Assembly (NCBI RefSeq): GCF_964355755.1
Contig: NC_092673.1
Span: forward strand, 4,345,001-4,409,000
DNA length: 64,000 nucleotides
Direction: 5' to 3'
Source: Antedon mediterranea
Taxonomy: Eukaryota; Echinodermata; Crinoidea; Comatulida; Antedonidae
Shown here: in pieces, positions 11,701-22,600 of the stretch
How positions within the stretch are numbered: the stretch's first letter is position 1
Layout of the letters: each line of letters begins with the position of its first letter
The notes under the pieces: model-generated
Database searches by the model: none
Told to the model about the DNA's origin: nothing
What the model saw: only the letters and a program-made list of their open reading frames with translations
Translations under genes and position numbers: made by a program

Positions 11701-14700
11701 AATAAATGGTTATTTAAAAAATTGGTAGCGAGTCGGTTTCACCCTGTGGTTTGGAAAGCGCGCTGTTAACGTACTAAGATAATCTGGATTCAATATAAAT
11801 ACAGGACAGAATCAATGAGAAAAAAAGAAATTTTGGTATAGCACTAAACTATTCAAAACAAATACATGGCTTAGCAGATCGTACATGCTTTGTTCTAAAA
11901 ACATTTTTAGCGAGTCGGTTTCACCTTGTGGTTTAAAAAGCAAGCACGCCACCCAATGAAGAAAATTTTTAAATATTAGTCAACTTTTTAAATACCGGAC
12001 TCTCCAAAAACCGAAAACTCTCCCAAAACAAGACTTTTCTTGAGGTCCAAATTTATTTTACCATTAGAAACACGTTCCAAATACCAGACTTTTTGGAAAA
12101 ACCAGACATATTAGGCCAGCCCAAAGGTGTCCGGTATTGGGAGAGTTATATTTAATATCTGCCTCATTATAAGCAAGGCTAATGGTTGGATTGCATTTAC
12201 ATTTTATACATACCTGGTTTAACACATCTGTTGCATTCGTCACAATGACGGTATGTTGTTCCATCCTTTGAAGTGCATGAATTACACAAGTTACAATGTT
12301 TATTCTCTTTGGATACATATCTGTTACAAATACTGCAAAAACTAAAAAAAAAAAAAAATACACAATAAAATACAAAATAAATTTCTTTTAACACAATGAT
12401 GACAGTGGTGCGTTAGAATGTTTCCCACTCGAGGGCGTGGTTGCGCATTAGTCCATTATGGTCCAGGAGTGAAATTTTACTTTTAGTATCTAAGTCCTCT
12501 CTCTGGAGAGCATGGGCTATGTCGTTTTATCCAGGTAAGCTAGGCACAAAATAGACAGAATAATTAAGGGAGTGAATATGGATAACTTTTATTTATTAAT
12601 TTTTATGTTTCATTTTGTTTATCCATTATTATTTTCAATGAATTTGTTGGATGAATAGAATATTGTGTGAGTTGTCTTACTTAAAACAGCGATTGTAAGA
12701 TTGTTCAATATTTATTTTTTTGAGATTTCAATGAAGAAAGAAACAAAACTAATAATAAATCTCACCTGTAACCTTCTTCTGCTGGGAGGGGAATGAGATT
12801 AGAAGAAATATTGGTGAAAATCCTTACTGGTGAGCCTTTCTTTTTGGACTTGGAATTTGGACCACTTTTAAAGAAATCATGATTTTCATAATCTACCTAA
12901 AAACAATTATTATAAAAACAACATTAGTTTACAATATATATTTCATATCTAATACTTTAAAATAATTTGAATGGAGAGTCGATTTGTTAGTGCTTAGCAA
13001 TCATTGCAAGGCAATTCTCAGGGTGCTGCACCTTTGCCATGTGTAAATGTTGTTGATTGAAAATTTTACCTGAAAATACACCGTACACATAAACATTTTC
13101 ATAACTTTGCTATACATTTCTGCAGCCATTAACAAACCTTAACAATGTTATCATTAAATAAAAGATGTATTGTCCCTTGAAACACAAAAAATGAAGTTCA
13201 AAATATTCCAAATTTAAATTGGCCATATCAAAGTAATATTAAAGTTATTCACTTTAAGTAAAAAATTTGAGCCAAAAACAACAAGTTTACGTAATTAACA
13301 GGTAAATTAATTTTATTACATTTTGTATGGAAAATCGCCACGAGCGAAAGTAAACAAAAATTTCAAAAAACGAGTATGCATTATGCATGAAGCTAATTAG
13401 GATTGTTTACAACTCGTCACGATTAAAAAGGTGTTCTAACACAGATCGCGAGGAAGTTTTATGATTATGTATACAGAGTAGCCAAACAAGCGCGTTGCAT
13501 CATGTGATATGTTTTGATTGAAAACTTTGACTGAAAGTCAAAGTTATTTTTTGAACAAAAAAACGTCTGTATTTTAGTTAAATGATTTTTTTTTCGACTA
13601 ATTTTGGGTGAAAGTTAATACCTATTATGATACTTCAAAATGACCCACTTTTTTCGAAATTTTTTAAAATATTTTTTTGGAATTAGTAAAAGGGACAATA
13701 CATCTTTAAATAAAATTTCTCATAATAATCAAACAAACACACAAGAAAAAGTAAATAAAGTAAAATACTCTACTTAACAAAAAAACTTTTATAGAGGGCA
13801 GTATAAACATTATATTTGCGTGGAAAGCATGTTCTATAATTACTTTTTCTCTATATTCTAGTACCAAAATAAAAACACACCACTGGTCACCTTATAATCT
13901 AGCATTGTAAATGTTGGCCAACTCTGTAGTATTCTTGGCTCAAAAAAATATGGAAAAATCCAAAAAACCGGCAGTTCAACCGATTCCTTTCCTGCAAACA
14001 AAATTAAAAATATTAAGCCAGATTAAAAAAAGAAAAGAAATCTATTATCTAGTATTGCTCATTTAGGAGTATTGAATGTTATTGCTTGAGAAAATTTAGC
14101 AGTTGACGTGCCAGTCGATTTGCACATGAGCATATCATAAAAATGACATCAAGGTAGCAAATTAGGCCCTATTGTCAATTAGTCTTACATTCATCTGAAT
14201 GATAGATGAAACTAAGCCAAGACGGTTTAAAGTGGTGCTATCATTGATCAAGAGCTTATCTCGTCCAGTGCCTACCTTGACCAGAGGAAAGACATCTAAT
14301 ACGTCTGAGGCAGATACTAGATGCAGGGGATGCTATAAGAGTCAGCAGTGCTGATTTCAAATTCCTGATGGGGCCCCAGCTTCTTATTCTAAATAATGGA
14401 CTAGCTAGCAGCTATGTATATTCACAATTTAAAACGTTTATACCTGTTTCTATTGCACGTCTCCATGTTTCTTGTAGATACTTCATGGTTGTAACAAGCA
14501 CATCTATGAGCCCACCAAATGGTGGATCAGTCACCAAAATAACGCCACGACCATTGTTGCGTTGTAGAAACGCACAACAAATATCTCTACTCTTTTTACC
14601 ATCAAAGAAATGATTGTTGAACATGTTATAGCGGCAATACTTATCAGGAGGGTAGAATTGAACCTGTACAAGGTAAACATTATGTGAACGTTTGTACAAA

Positions 14701-17700
14701 ATTACATATCTCAAACTTGAATGAAATATTTAATTATCAAAAAAGAAAAGTTTAACTCACATATCGGTGGTCAATATCTAATAATAAACTTTCCAGTTTT
14801 TTTCTCTTGTCATTCTGTATCGCTTCATGTATTCTGAAATATTAACATACAACAAAAAAAGGGTTTAAACTTATGATTATAAAGTCTTTTGTGTTTCTTG
14901 TTCCAACAAAATTTGTAGTGGTTGTATGCCCTGGATGTCCAGTATAACCAGTATTATGTAATTCATATCTTTTATATTTTGTAAATTTGGATTTTATAAA
15001 CAATTGCACAATTTTAATTTATTCTAATTTAATAATTTAATTGTAAATTAAGATGTTCAGTTTTAGTTAAACTCTTAATTTAATTTTTTAAATTGTGTCT
15101 TACGGCTTTGTGGAAAAACACCATTGAGATGAACAAGTGTTACCGTGACGAAATAAAGACAATGATAATCTATTGGCAAATAAGACAAAATTATAAATTT
15201 ACCTGGGTGCACCAACACACAAGACACGTTCATACCCCAGGTGCTGGACAGTATCAAGAATAAACTCTGTTGCCTTTCGAGAAAACAAATATTGCTAAAA
15301 TGAAGAAGAAAAACAATGTTTTAAATTGTTTGAATAATTTGTTGATTGGTTCCTTTTCATCCTTTTGGGACATATGGCCACTATTTTTGGTTTCTGTTAG
15401 AAAGTGATTCAACTGGTAGGGTTGTTAACCAAGTGATAGACAACAGGGGATGAAATTGCCAGAACAACATTGTAAAACTACTACTTAAGCGTGGTTCCCA
15501 CTAGCGACGCAACACAAGGACGTAACGCAACGCAAGTGAATTGACCAATCACAAGCGGTGGCTTATTCGCTTGTGATTGCTAACTGTCTATCACTTCGCT
15601 TGTCATTGGTTAAAACGCTTGCGTTGCGTTTACGTCCTTGCGTTACGTTCTAGTGGGAACCAAGCTTAAGTTGCGTTTACGTCCTTGCGTTACGTTCTAG
15701 TGGGAACCAAGCTTTAGTAGTTGTTACTGCACTTATTACTGTACTATGTAGTATTTCTATATGGTGTTACTATTAACTATTTGTATTATTTTCTTCATGT
15801 ACTGTATAAATATATCCCAAACAATAAATTAACAAATAGCTAAATCCTTGTTTACACCATCAAACTTTTATGTGACAAAAAAAATGTGATGTGCCCATAT
15901 ATGGGCATGATGATTTCATATCACTACCATATTTAACCCTATCTCTACCATATTTGGGCACATCACACTTTTTTTTGTCAAACTAGTTTGATAGTGTAGA
16001 CAGAGCTTAAGACTAACAGCATTAGTTGAGTTGTTTTCCAGTGGTATGAGTAGTTCACTTGGTTTACTAAGCTGATCCAATGTTAGTCCAGTTTGTAATT
16101 CATGTTTCTTGTTGTGGTTCTTTCTTTCACTCTGCAGCAACAATTTGTAGCAAGACTTACAAAATATCCTTTCTTTTTCAGGTACATTTTGAAGCTTTAT
16201 TAATCTGTTAAAAAAGAAATATTTACTGGTTATTAATCAACTAATTGAAAGATATCAACCATTGATCTGTAAATAAATTCAGTGCATCAAAAAACCTAAA
16301 TGGTACCTCACCTCAATGAACAATGGTTTCATTTCATTTATTTTTGTCAGAAAAATACATTTAACAAACATAAAAGAAAAGAGTTCAAAACCCAAAAGAT
16401 TGGGTAACCAAAAGGCGAAATGAATTACTAGTGTCAAGTTGCTTACCAAAATTGAAATTGAAAAAAAAAAAAAAAATCATGGTGCATCCTTGTTGTCTAA
16501 AAAGGTCAGTCTCTAATTTTGAAATGGGTGCATCATTGTTACATAAAAGTAAGTTATCTTTTTGACGCAGGGGTGCTTCATGGTATTCATAAGGTATGAC
16601 GCACATTGGATAAATGATGCACCTCTCCCTGGGGGTTATATAGTAGGTCATTCAATTGACAATTAGTGCATTAAAGATGTATTGTCCCCCAAAAACATGA
16701 AAAATGAAGGTTAATTAAATCAGACTTTAAATATGTTATTTCTTAGTTTTAATAAAGTTAATCACTTCCGTAGAAAAAAAAAACGAAACAAATAATGTTT
16801 TCACTTGTAAAATGACAAAATAAATGGTTAAATTCAACCAAAAATCCATTGGCTGGCAGCCAATTTGACCATTTTTTGCTTTAAATTACATTTTTTTCAG
16901 GTAATACATTTTTTTTCGATCCAATTTTTGGTCAAAGTGGATAAAAATTTATTTTTTCAGGGGGACAATACATCTTTAAGTAATCTTCAGTCTATGTATG
17001 TAGCTGAATGAAATATTTATGTTACCTTTCAACAGATTCTAAATGGTCATATTTTGGTTGTTGGTTTTTGTTGAATATTTCTCTTTTCTTCAATTCATCG
17101 TCAGACACAACTTCATTAAAATCCTGGTAAAATTTGCAGTGTTTACGATCTCGACTAGCTGAGCAGGCAAAGAATCTTGAAATCTTTGCAGAATTTGGAC
17201 ATATTTTTTCGAATAACAATGTTGGGCCTAAAATATATATATAAAATTAAAAGGCAAAAATTTAGCAATCATTTTAAAAACCAAAATGTTTACATTTTTT
17301 AGTCTTATCTGATGCATGTTAAGCATTAAACTCAATATTTAATTGTTAATAGACATTGATAAATAGACATTGATAAATGCACATGACAAATTTAAATTGC
17401 GCTCTAGATTGGAATCCTTGTACCAAAAAACCAATCAATAACTCAATTTATAAATTCTGAAGGATATAAAATACGCCGTGGTTAGGATTCCGGCACCGGA
17501 ACTCAACTGCCCACCATTAGGGAATCCGACACGCTGTTGCGCATGCCCAGAGCTCTGGAAAGTGAATTATAGCTTGTGCCACACATACCACACTACCACT
17601 GAGAGTGGGAGTGTTAGGATTTACTGTAGCCTAGTTAGTCGTTGCACGAGCGAGAGAGAAACTTGGCCTAGGCCATACATGAATTAATAATTAAAATACG

Positions 17701-19317
17701 ACTACGCCACGCGTTAAAATAATTATTATGATATTAATAAGAATCAGTATCTATCTACCGTAACAATCGTAATGCTGTAGTTAGCGTTGCGACTCCGACT
17801 TCCCGAACATTTTTTTCACATCCACGCGGTGGCTGCCGTCAACAAATTAACTTGTGATTGCATGTTATGTACAGTTATAATGCGTTATATGAAATCTTTT
17901 ATTTTGTACTTGAAAAATCATAAAACTAGTCAACTCATGTAATTATATAATTCATAATTATATGAAGTTTATATATGAATGAAGCAACCACTTTTTAATT
18001 ACAAAATAAATAGGCCCACTGGTCACGTCTAGCTGGTAGGCCTAGCCTAGTATTTACTATTAGTGGATCCCGTATTAGTAGGCATCTACGCTCGCTAGTT
18101 CGCCATGGCGGAGCTATGAAATGATCCATCGCTGTATAGAGTCGCCGATTACCTCGCTCTAGGCCTGCGCAATAGCGTGTTGGATTCCCTAACGGTGGGC
18201 AGTTGAGTTCCGGTGCCGGAATCCTAACCACGGCGTATAAAATAATAAATAAAATAATAATTAACATTAAATATACGCCGTGGTTAGGATTCCGGAACCG
18301 AAACTCAACTGCCCAGCGTTGGGGAATCCGGCACGCGATTGCGCATGCCCAGAGTGAGGTAATCGGCGACTCTGTACTCGATCCATCTACAGACTATAAA
18401 CAGCTAAATGTGACCAGGGGCCTATTTATTTCGTAATTAAAAAAATGGTTGCTTCCTGACTAGTTTTATGATTTTTCAAGTACAAAATAAAAGATTTCAT
18501 ATAACGCATTATACTGTAATAACATGCGTATACAAGTTGATTTGTTGACGGCAGCCGCCGCGCAGATATGATGTGAAAAAAACAGAACCGTTCGGGAAGT
18601 CGGGGTCGCTACGCTATTCACTCTGTCTAATAAAATTACAGCATTACGATTCTTAGATAGATAGGCTGATTCTTATCAATATCATAATAATTATTTTAAC
18701 GCGTGGCGTAGTGGTATTTTAATTATTAATTCATATGGCCTAGGCTAGGCTAGGCCAAGTTTCATCCATCGCTCGCGCAACGACTAACTATAGGCAATAG
18801 GCTACAGTAAATCCCTAACACTCTCCGACTCTCGGTGGTGTGGTGGTGCGCGGTAAGTGCAAAGCTATAATTACTTCGCTCTGGGCATGCGCAATAGCGT
18901 GTCGGATTCCCTAACGCTGGGCAGTTGAGTTCCGGTGCCGGAATCCTAACCACGGCGTTAAATATATTTTTATTAATAAATACATATGATATTGATAATA
19001 TACGAATACAGATAACTCTGACCACTACGCAGCGCTTTGTTCTGTATGAAAAAAAATCTAGTAAGGCTAGGCCCGACTTAGCCTAGCGAGGTCCTCGCTG
19101 AGCAAGCAGGTCAACTAGCCTAAATAGTATACGCTAGCTAGGCCTAGTACTAGTAGCTAGTTCCTAGCTAGCCTAGCTAGGCCCTACTAGGAGGGCCACG
19201 TAGAGAAGTATGTGTAGGCATGTGTTATTTCAAAATCATCCTACCATGTGGACAGGTTGGAGCCATGCTTGAATCGTACCCTTCAAAGACAACATCATAC
19301 CCAATACTTGAAGGCAT
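2711..19317 (-). CDS. ZCCHC4: ZCCHC4, rRNA N6-adenosine methyltransferase (10 exons)
   Basis: Exons in gene order: 19317-19245, 17227-17026, 16204-16018, 15294-15203, 14833-14761, 14663-14444, 13991-13891, 12896-12766, 12341-12214, 2844-2711. All junctions are GT-AG and keep frame, giving 446 residues. The N-terminus has a GRF-type zinc finger ([11 protein letters not shown] then [13 protein letters not shown], residues 22-70). The methyltransferase core carries the catalytic DPPF motif followed by GG (255-260). A cysteine-rich block (about 360-415) precedes a CCHC knuckle, [14 protein letters not shown]. In vertebrates this protein methylates an adenosine in 28S rRNA, in the nucleolus. The start ATG has an in-frame TAG two codons upstream. 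The human protein is 513 residues and has a K/R-rich tail; here the TAA at 2713-2711 overlaps a consensus donor GTAAGT (2714-2709), so a further tail exon is possible. Intron 9 is 9.4 kb. It is head to head with the RLR gene. Confidence 0.94.
2798..3090 (-). repeat. Four tandem copies of the ZCCHC4 exon 10 acceptor region
   Basis: The unit is 73-74 bp (2798-2870, 2871-2943, 2944-3017, 3018-3090). Each copy contains, on the minus strand, a polypyrimidine tract, an AG acceptor and the first 47 nt of the last coding exon. Only the first copy continues into the rest of the exon. The 73-bp period is not a multiple of three, so using an outer acceptor and reading through would break the frame. Confidence 0.9.
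3115..3267. repeat. Fold-back MITE, family A (copy 2)
   Basis: Full-length copy with both terminal repeats (CTAAAGCTCTGTCTACACTA and its diverged complement). It lies in ZCCHC4 intron 9 just upstream of the duplicated acceptors. Confidence 0.85.
5520..5712 (-). mobile_element. tRNA-related SINE, family S1
   Basis: Same order of blocks as the copy at 2395-2614 (AACTCGCCAATTA, AACTAAGTTTTA, CCTGGCACTAGGTCAGGA on the plus strand). The tRNA-like head is truncated after the B-box region. Confidence 0.6.
7793..7852. repeat. Fold-back MITE, family A (left end only)
   Basis: CTAAAGCTCTGTCTACACTA and the following interior up to GCCCATATAT are present; the other arm is missing. Confidence 0.7.
8391..8620 (-). 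mobile_element. tRNA-related SINE, family S2
   Basis: Read on the minus strand, a degenerate tRNA-like head (GGTAGCCAA region) is followed by GACAAATGACAACTCCACTC. The body includes GCCACCTTTAAGAAGAATAG and ends CCTTGGCAATTTGTCTAAAT. The same order occurs at 47043-47270. Confidence 0.6.
10032..10076. repeat. G-rich minisatellite, 15-bp unit, three copies
   Basis: GGTGGGAGGGCAAGA is repeated three times in a row without change. The run of G triplets could form a quadruplex (inference). Confidence 0.85.
10444..10655 (+). mobile_element. tRNA-related SINE, family S1 (plus orientation)
   Basis: It opens GTGGAGCTGTAGCTTGGTGG, has a B-box-like GGTTCAAATC about 40 bp later, and ends with the family body (CATGAGACTTAGTTTACAAG). 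Confidence 0.65.
10711..10834. repeat. Fold-back MITE, family A
   Basis: Both arms are recognisable, but the outermost bases of the left arm are lost; it begins inside the arm at CACTATCAAACTTTATG. Confidence 0.75.
11448..11584. repeat. Fold-back element of about 137 bp
   Basis: The left arm CTTCTG...GGACGAAAGAGACGG is the imperfect complement of the right arm CTGTCTCTTTCTATCGTCC...CAGAAG. It is non-coding and resembles a MITE. Confidence 0.6.
11588..11935. repeat. Diverged tandem duplication, about 165-180-bp unit
   Basis: Two units share CGCTGTT-ACGTACTA, CAGGACAGAATCAATG, GAAATTTT and AGCGAGTCGGTTTCACC in order. It starts directly after the preceding fold-back element. Confidence 0.6.
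13161..13707. mobile_element. Short inverted-repeat element, AAAGATGTATTGTCCC family (long copy)
   Basis: It begins AAAGATGTATTGTCCCTT and ends with the complement GGGACAATACATCTTT. It is non-coding and lies in ZCCHC4 intron 7. Related copies are at 16671-16979 and 20447-20713, the latter two flanked by TTAA. Confidence 0.75.
14211..14382 (-). mobile_element. SINE body related to the 5S-derived SINE at 44183-44465
   Basis: It shares ACGGTTTAAAG, CTCGTCCAGTGCC, TCTGAGGCAGATACTAGATG and AGAGTCAGCAGTGCTGATTT with the other copy, but lacks the 5S-like head. It lies in ZCCHC4 intron 6, about 60 bp from exon 6. Confidence 0.75.
15485..15716. repeat. Palindromic MITE, family B, with duplicated right end
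   Basis: The left arm GTGGTTCCCACTAGCGACGC is mirrored on the right by CGTTACGTTCTAGTGGGAAC. About 48 bp of the right end are then repeated once more (15668-15716). A second copy is at 52320-52496. It lies in ZCCHC4 intron 3. Confidence 0.85.
15840..16010. repeat. Fold-back MITE, family A, next to a ZCCHC4 splice donor
   Basis: The element ends GTGTAGACAGAGCTTAAG at 16010. The donor of ZCCHC4 exon 3 (GTTAGT on the minus strand) occupies 16017-16012, so the insertion begins directly after the donor hexamer. Confidence 0.85.
16671..16979. mobile_element. TTAA-flanked inverted-repeat element, AAAGATGTATTGTCCC family
   Basis: TTAAAGATGTATTGTCCCCC at the left and GGGGGACAATACATCTTTAA at the right. 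The TTAA at both ends fits a piggyBac-type target choice, but no transposase is present. It is in ZCCHC4 intron 2. Confidence 0.75.
17474..18236. mobile_element. hAT-like non-autonomous element 1 with 8-bp target duplication
   Basis: Ends CGCCGTGGTTAGGATTCCGG and its complement, with terminal inverted repeats of roughly 80 bp. The flanking bases ATAAAATA occur at 17466-17473 and again at 18237-18244. An 8-bp duplication is typical of the hAT superfamily. No transposase frame is visible. It lies in ZCCHC4 intron 1. Confidence 0.85.
18276..18958. mobile_element. hAT-like non-autonomous element 2, inverted relative to element 1
   Basis: Same terminal repeats as the neighbouring element, with its own 8-bp duplication TAAATATA at 18268-18275 and 18959-18966. 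The interior is the reverse complement of element 1's interior; for example ACGCCACGCGTTAAAATAAT in one matches its complement in the other. The pair forms a fold-back with arms of about 0.7 kb and a spacer of about 40 bp. Confidence 0.87.
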
Positions 19318-19640
19318 TATCTACTAATGAATATAATTATTTTAGGCCTAAAATCAAGTGTTATCGCGATTGCAAATTCCCCACGTTTTCAACATGTCAT
19401 TTTGAGTTTATTGACACATATTATAGAGGGCGCAATCTTAAAGTTATTTTACGTTATCAGCCAATCAGCACGCTCCGAATAGGGAATTCCCATTTCTATT
19501 AAAAGTCCAACACAATCATTTTCCCATTTCACAGATAACAACATACACTATAGGGCCGAGACAAACGTTGTGTTGCCCCTTTTGCATGTAGGGCGAAGTT
19601 TGTAGAATTCCGCTGCATAATTATTTATAACAAATTAATT
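19318..19640. promoter_or_regulatory. Divergent promoter between ZCCHC4 and the RLR gene
   Basis: Only 323 bp separate the two start codons, which point away from each other. The interval holds a CCAAT-type element (AGCCAATCAG, about 19459-19468) and a palindromic kappaB-type site. No TATA box was seen at a convincing distance. Shared use by both genes is inferred from the geometry. Confidence 0.75.
19482..19491. promoter_or_regulatory. NF-kappaB-type site GGGAATTCCC
   Basis: A perfect 10-bp palindrome matching the kappaB consensus GGGRNNYYCC, 150 bp upstream of the RLR start codon and close to the CCAAT element. Function is inferred from the motif and position. Confidence 0.6.
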
Positions 19641-22600
19641 ATGGCAGGTGTAGATACACAGTTGCCTTTGCTGACAGAAGTATTTCGACCCTACTTGATT
19701 GAAAACCTAAAGTTCTCGACGATAATGGCTGACATGGTTTCATTTTTAGACGGCAGTGTCGGTGCAGTAGGTAAGCCAACATGGTAGGCCCTTCAATGTT
19801 TACGTTGTGTAGTATATAGGCCTAGGCCTAGCTCTAAAATTATGATATCTTTCTATGAATCCTAGTAATGGTTTCTACATTACTAGTCGTTGAGTAAGGG
19901 TAGGCTATGATCCTGCTACAAACACATGATAAAAAACCAAGACAAAAATACAACAGAAATTTCCAGTATGACTCATTATCTGGAAATCCCAGTCAGGTCC
20001 ACTTCAGGAAACTTTACAGTTGTATTGCTTTATTGTGTTTTTAAGTGGAACATATCATTACTTTTGAATACTAAAACGAAATAAAAAATATTATTTATTA
20101 TTATTTTATAATGAATACAGAATTATTTGGAATTATGACGAAGGAACGAGAAGAAGGAGCTCCAGCAGCTATGGATGCATTCCTTGATTTGTTGGAGAAG
20201 AAGTCCATTCCAGGATCATATTCACGTTTCATCAATGCACTTAGAAATATGGAAGGTAGCCTACAATTACTTTCAGAAAGTTAGATGTGTTTGTTATCGC
20301 ATTATCATAATGCATACAAAATATTTTCAGAAAATTAGATATGTTTGTTATAGCATTATCATAATGCATACAAATACACCTTTGTATGCCAGCCCAAAAT
20401 ATCTTCATTTTCATGGTGGATTTTTAAATGGATCTGCTGTTTTATGTTAAAGATGTAACACAAAAAATTAATTAATAAAATCAAACTTTGAATCTGTCAT
20501 TTTGTGGTTTTATCAAGTTATTCACTTATGAAAAAAAAATAAACTGTTAACCAAAACACATTGTCTAACAGACAGTTTTACTAATTGTTTTAGATAAATA
20601 ATTTTTTTTTGGATCCAATTTTTGGTTAAAGTTAATAACTATTATGTGACATTAAAATGACATATTCAACAAAAAATTGTAAACTTTTTTTCAGGGTGAC
20701 AATACATCTTTAACATAATAATTGTATTGTGTTCCTCTGGCCTATACCCCCCCCCCCTCCCCATCCAACCTTATTGAATCTGCTCCTCATTGTGTTGTTT
20801 CCTATAATTTAGATGAAAAGGTAAAACACATTGCTGATTGGATTGAAGGCATCAATCTAGAAAATCTAGACACAATTGAAGAACAAAAGCATATTGTACG
20901 AGCATTTGCACCAAAGCTGCAGGATGTGCAAACAGGCTTGCTCATCCCCCATTTGCAGTGCCTAGGCCGCCAGGATGTTGAGCTTCTGAGGGCAGATGTA
21001 CAAAATAAGGGTGACTGCTATGCTGCTATTACGTTGATGCTTACTATAACAACAAAACAACCTGGATGGTTTACGGAGCTTGTGAATGCCCTCCGAAAAG
21101 TTGAACGCCATGAACTAGCAGATCTTCTTGATCCACCAGAAGGTTAAAATATTATTTTTTTGCTTTGTGTGCCATGACACTGTTATCCCCAGAATTAAAG
21201 AAAGAAATAATAATATGACTAGCAAGTTGTAATAATTATATTTTTATTCACAATTTTAAAAAATTCCAAATTATAACAAGCAATTTACAATTAAGTAATA
21301 CTATAAAAAGAACTGTTTCACAGATTGAAATTTATTATAAGTATGAGATTGATGTTTCTGTGAATATACTTTTCAAAATATTTTGTTGCATATACTATCA
21401 TAAAACTTAATTGACAGTTATTTTAATTTTTGCAGATCATATATCAGAAATTTTACCACCGAATATTGAGGAAAATCCAGGTAAAGCATCTATTATCATT
21501 TTACATTTCAATACTGACTCGAATTTAAGCCCACTTTCAGGTTTAAACTCACCCCTAGCCCATCAAAATATTTGTTTAATTTTCATGTGCAATTTTATAG
21601 CTTATCTCCTAGACTGACAAAATAATACAATAATTTTATTTTAATTGATTAATGAAATGCTAATAAGAACAATGTAAATGAAACACAACACTAAAGAAAG
21701 AGAGAGAAAGTTCCAGAGGGCACACTAACAAATAAATATGATGGTTAGTTTTTAGATTGTTAGTTATCAAATTATATTGGAAATCGTTGTTCTTTTTGAT
21801 ATAGCAGAGGTTTGTCAAGAGACAGATGCCCCTCAGGAGCTTCAAGCTAATGCTGAGATTAAGCCTCAGGGTAATCCTCAAGATATTCCTCAGGATAATC
21901 CTCAAAATAATCCTCAGGAGCCTGAAGAAATTGAAGAGATTGAGCTTCGAGAATATCAAAAAGAACTCGCACAGCCTGCTATTGAAGGGCATAATACGGT
22001 GGTGGTTGCGCCTGCTGGGTCAGGTAAAACGGTTGTTGGAGTTTTTATTGCCAACGATCATCTTAATAGAGAAAAGGGTGCCTCAAATGGTAAACCAAAA
22101 AAAGTTGCTTTTCTTGTAAACAAGGTAAGTTTCAATAAAAATTATTGATTATGTGTTTGAATCAAAATATATTTGGGTATATCACAACCATATTTGGGCA
22201 CATCACACATTTTTTGTCAAACTAGTTTTTTATAGTGTAGACAGAGCTTAAGACTACATTATAAAAGGCGGACAATCGTGCATGCTAGTATGGACATCAA
22301 CAAATATTCAATACAATAAGTCTAAAAAACTAATAAATTTAATACATTACAGGTTCCTCTTGTGAAACAACAACAAGACCAGTTTAAAAAATACATGGCA
22401 TCGAGCAAAGTGATTGGCGTGAGCGGTGAAATGGGAAGTATGACGATGGAGGTCAAAGAACTTCTGAAGGACCGCGACGTGATCGTGATGACGGCGCAGA
22501 TTCTGGTGAACGCACTCAACAATACGGACAGTAATCAACAGAGACTGGATATATCTGATTTCAGCATGATTATCATGGATGAATGTCATCGTTGTCAGGT

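Larger units (their letters stand above)
3268..12213. other. ZCCHC4 intron 9, non-coding apart from repeats
   Basis: Nearly 9 kb of AT-rich intron. I see only repeats: S1 and S2 SINEs, family A MITEs, a G-rich minisatellite, a fold-back element and a tandem duplication. An 11-bp inverted pair (ACAAACCCCTC near 4040, complement near 4480) may bound a further element of about 450 bp. Short open frames around 4563-4933, 6046-6231 and 7024-7257 show no recognisable protein and no exon signals. Confidence 0.55.

Noticed and set aside
19517-19534. ISRE-like TTTTCCCATTTCAC in the divergent promoter
   Set aside because: The spacing between the two TTTC cores is 3, not the 2 required for an interferon-stimulated element.
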